Positions 33,626-35,414 of a stretch of 35,414 nt of DNA are shown piece after piece. Origin of the DNA: Prolixibacteraceae bacterium (GTDB lineage Bacteria > Bacteroidota > Bacteroidia > Bacteroidales > Prolixibacteraceae); NCBI GenBank assembly GCA_947475715.1, contig CANJNY010000040.1:1-35414 (forward strand), in the 5' to 3' direction. Position numbers and translations under genes: made by a program. Numbering within the stretch: the first letter of the stretch is position 1; each line of letters opens with the position of its first letter. The notes beneath the pieces were generated by a model. The model was not told the DNA's origin and ran no database searches. It worked only from the letters and a program-made list of their open reading frames with translations.

Positions 33626-34597
33626 ATGAAGGAACTAATTCCTCCCATAGCCAGGGAGCTTATCGAAGCCGAGCTAACAACCGATAAATTTCAACGGAAG
33701 ACAAACAAGGCCGAAAACGAAATATATATTCTTACTCATCACGACTCACCCAATATTATGCTGGAAATCGGGAGGTTAAGGGAGTTGACTTTTCGTGCTG
33801 CCGGAGGTGGAGTTGGTGAAGAAGTAGATATCGATCATTACGACACTACCGATCAATATCCTTATAAACAGTTAATTGTATGGGATCCCAGCCGTAGGGA
33901 GATATTAGGCGGTTACCGTTTTATCCATTGTGCAGGTCTGCCACGTGACAAAAACGGAGAAGTACCTCTTGCAACCTCTCATCTTTTCAATTTCTCGGAT
34001 GAGTTTATTGATGATTATCTGCCCTATGTAATAGAATTGGGCAGATCATTTGTCCAGCCCGACTATCAGTCCAGTAAGGCGGGAGCTAAGGCACTTTTTG
34101 CGCTCGACAACCTTTGGGACGGCCTGGGTGCATTGATGATTGATCATCCCGATATCCGTTATTTCTTTGGCAAGGTGACCATGTACACCCACTATAATGT
34201 GCATGCCCGGAACCTGATCCTCCATTTTTTTGAAAAATTCTTCCCCGATCTTAAGAAGCTGGTGTATCCTAAAAACCCGATGCCCCTCAACGCTGATTCA
34301 AAACATCTCGATGAACTATTTATGGACAAGGGATATGATGAGGCGTATAAAATTCTCTCTGCAGAAGTTCGGAAACACGGCGAAAATATCCCGCCATTGA
34401 TCAATGCTTATATGAGTCTTACCCCTTCAATGCGCACCTTTGGAACGGTAATCAGCGATGAGTTTGGCGATGTGGAAGAGACGGGAATTCTTCTCGATAT
34501 TGAAGATATGTACGACACAAAGATCGACCGACATGTCTCCACCTATCTCGAAGAGCTCGCCGATAAATTTGAAAATCCAAAAGTAAGATTTCAGTGA
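33626..34597 (+). CDS. glsB: OlsB-like N-acyltransferase, probable glycine lipid synthase GlsB
   Basis: 323 residues of the GNAT-related family that transfers 3-hydroxyacyl groups from acyl carrier protein to an amino acid. Family features: IMLEIGRLRELTFRAAGGGVGEEVDIDHYD (about 46-75), IVWDPSRREILGGYRFIH, VIELGRSFVQPDYQ, and LWDGLGALMIDHPDIRYFFGKVTMY. It would form the N-acyl amino acid that GlsA then O-acylates. The gene is 70 nt after glsA. In Bacteroides the product is N-acyl-3-hydroxyacyl glycine; the amino acid cannot be told from this sequence. The tandem repeat array begins about 20 nt after the stop codon. Confidence 0.8.
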   Translation: MKELIPPIARELIEAELTTDKFQRKTNKAENEIYILTHHDSPNIMLEIGRLRELTFRAAGGGVGEEVDIDHYDTTDQYPYKQLIVWDPSRREILGGYRFIHCAGLPRDKNGEVPLATSHLFNFSDEFIDDYLPYVIELGRSFVQPDYQSSKAGAKALFALDNLWDGLGALMIDHPDIRYFFGKVTMYTHYNVHARNLILHFFEKFFPDLKKLVYPKNPMPLNADSKHLDELFMDKGYDEAYKILSAEVRKHGENIPPLINAYMSLTPSMRTFGTVISDEFGDVEETGILLDIEDMYDTKIDRHVSTYLEELADKFENPKVRFQ

Positions 34598-34618
34598 TTT
34601 AATAGAAGTTGGAATAGT

Positions 34619-35414
34619 TTTCATTGCAGTCATTGCGTACTCCGTGCGAAAATTTTATCCTTATCTCACGCAAGGAACGCGAAGGACGCAAGGAAGAAAC
34701 ACCTTTTTTTTCTTTGCGGTCATTGCGTACTCCGCGCGAAAATTTTATCCTTTTCTCTCGCAAGGAACGCGAAGGACGCAAGGAAGAAACACCTTTTTTT
34801 ATTCTTTTCGGTCATTGCGTACTCCGCGCGAAAATTTTATCCTTTTCTCTCGCAAGGAACGCGAAGAACGCAAGGAAGAAACACCTTTTTTTCTTTGCAG
34901 TCATTGCGTACTCCGCGCGAAAATTTTATCCTTATCTCACGCAAGGAACGCGAAGGACGCAAGGAAGAAACACCTTTTTTTTTCTTTGCGGTCATTGCGT
35001 ACTCTGCGCGAAAATTTTATCCGTTTCTCACGCAAGGAACGCGAAGGACGCAAGGAAAAAACACCTTTTTTATTCTTTGCGGTCATTGCTTACTCTGCGC
35101 GAAAATTTTATCCTTTTCTCACGCAAGTAACGCTAAGGACGCAAGGAAGAAACACCTTTTTTTATTCTTTGCGGTCATTGCGTACTCCGTGCGAAAATTT
35201 TATCCTTTTCTCTCGCAAGGAACGCGAAGGACGCAAGGAAGAAACACCTTTTTTTTCTTTGCGGTCATTGCGTACTCCGTGCGAAAAGTTTATCCTTTTC
35301 TCTCGCAAGGAACGCGAAGGACGCAAGGAAGAAACACCTTTTTTTTCTTTGCGGTCATTGCGTACTCCGCGCGAAAATTTTATCCTTTTCTCTCGCAAGG
35401 AACGCGAAGGACGC
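34619..35414. repeat. Tandem array of a ~90-bp inverted-repeat unit, at least nine copies
   Basis: The core CATTGCGTACTC (or one-base variants) starts at 34631, 34721, 34813, 34902, 34993, 35084, 35176, 35266 and 35356, so the period is 89-92 bp. The array continues past the window end. Length differences lie mainly in the T-tract between copies. Each unit is itself an imperfect palindrome; in copy 2 the arms are 34710-34739 (TTCTTTGCGGTCATTGCG...) and 34758-34785 (...GAAGGACGCAAGGAA), with an 18-nt AT-rich loop. Open frames crossing it are repeat-driven and not genes. There are no unique spacers, so it is not a CRISPR array. Confidence 0.9.

Noticed and set aside
34624-35130. A 168-codon open frame, and shorter minus-strand frames at 34599-34781 and 35162-35398, across the terminal array
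   Set aside because: The translations are periodic copies of the DNA repeat (e.g. RSLREKRIKFS), the frame shifts with T-tract length, and no start context or homologous protein is evident.
34619-35414. CRISPR array
   Set aside because: The whole ~90-bp unit repeats nearly identically, with no unique spacers, and no cas gene is nearby.

Overview
The window reads as a chromosomal segment of a free-living, Gram-negative member of the Bacteroidota, probably of Bacteroidales/Marinilabiliales type. The evidence is: type IX secretion (T9SS) C-terminal sorting domains on secreted proteins; candidate promoters of the Bacteroidota form TTG-N17-23-TAnnTTTG; a MraY with the Bacteroidota-type periplasmic insert; a single-PASTA FtsI; MurE with the DNPR motif (meso-diaminopimelate peptidoglycan); an FtsZ ending in the SFLHDxxD-type tail; and a likely glycine-lipid (GlsA/GlsB) gene pair. 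No rRNA, tRNA, phage, transposase or CRISPR array was seen.

Layout. (1) 1-243: a structured repeat made of three related hairpin units. (2) 244-7016, plus strand: three exported proteins separated by palindromic repeats. They are a TIM-barrel glycosidase-like protein, a PNGase F-type N-glycan amidase with a T9SS tail, and a CBM9-like/DUF5916 outer-membrane protein. (3) 7281-9415, plus: dCMP deaminase and a CtpA-type S41 protease, ending in a strong hairpin. (4) 9475-10282: a 355-base gap with a clear promoter, then a Lys-rich cold-shock-domain protein, convergent with an overlapping GNAT-fold protein on minus. (5) 11553-14252, minus: a large two-lobed beta-helix T9SS cargo protein, divergent from a Mn-type superoxide dismutase. 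(6) 15185-32350, minus: a complete Bacteroidota division and cell wall (dcw) cluster, in transcription order mraZ-rsmH-ftsL-ftsI-murE-mraY-murD-ftsW-murG-murC-ftsQ-ftsA-ftsZ-ftsZ-yqeY. (7) 32713-34597, plus, divergent from mraZ: glsA and glsB. (8) 34619-35414: at least nine tandem copies of an approximately 90-bp inverted-repeat unit, running off the end of the window.

The dcw genes are nearly gapless (several TAATG or 1-20 nt junctions) and supply lipid II synthesis (MurE, MraY, MurD, MurG, MurC), septal synthase (FtsW/FtsI with FtsL/FtsQ) and the Z-ring (FtsA/FtsZ). murF, murB and ddl are not in the cluster.

The most unusual feature is a tandem pair of full-length, apparently GTPase-competent ftsZ genes. 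The downstream copy has the normal C-terminal peptide (IPAYERR). The upstream copy lacks it and ends instead in a short aromatic/hydrophobic segment plus acidic tail resembling the membrane-targeting tail of FtsA encoded just before it. This suggests a two-FtsZ division apparatus in which one FtsZ may bind the membrane directly.
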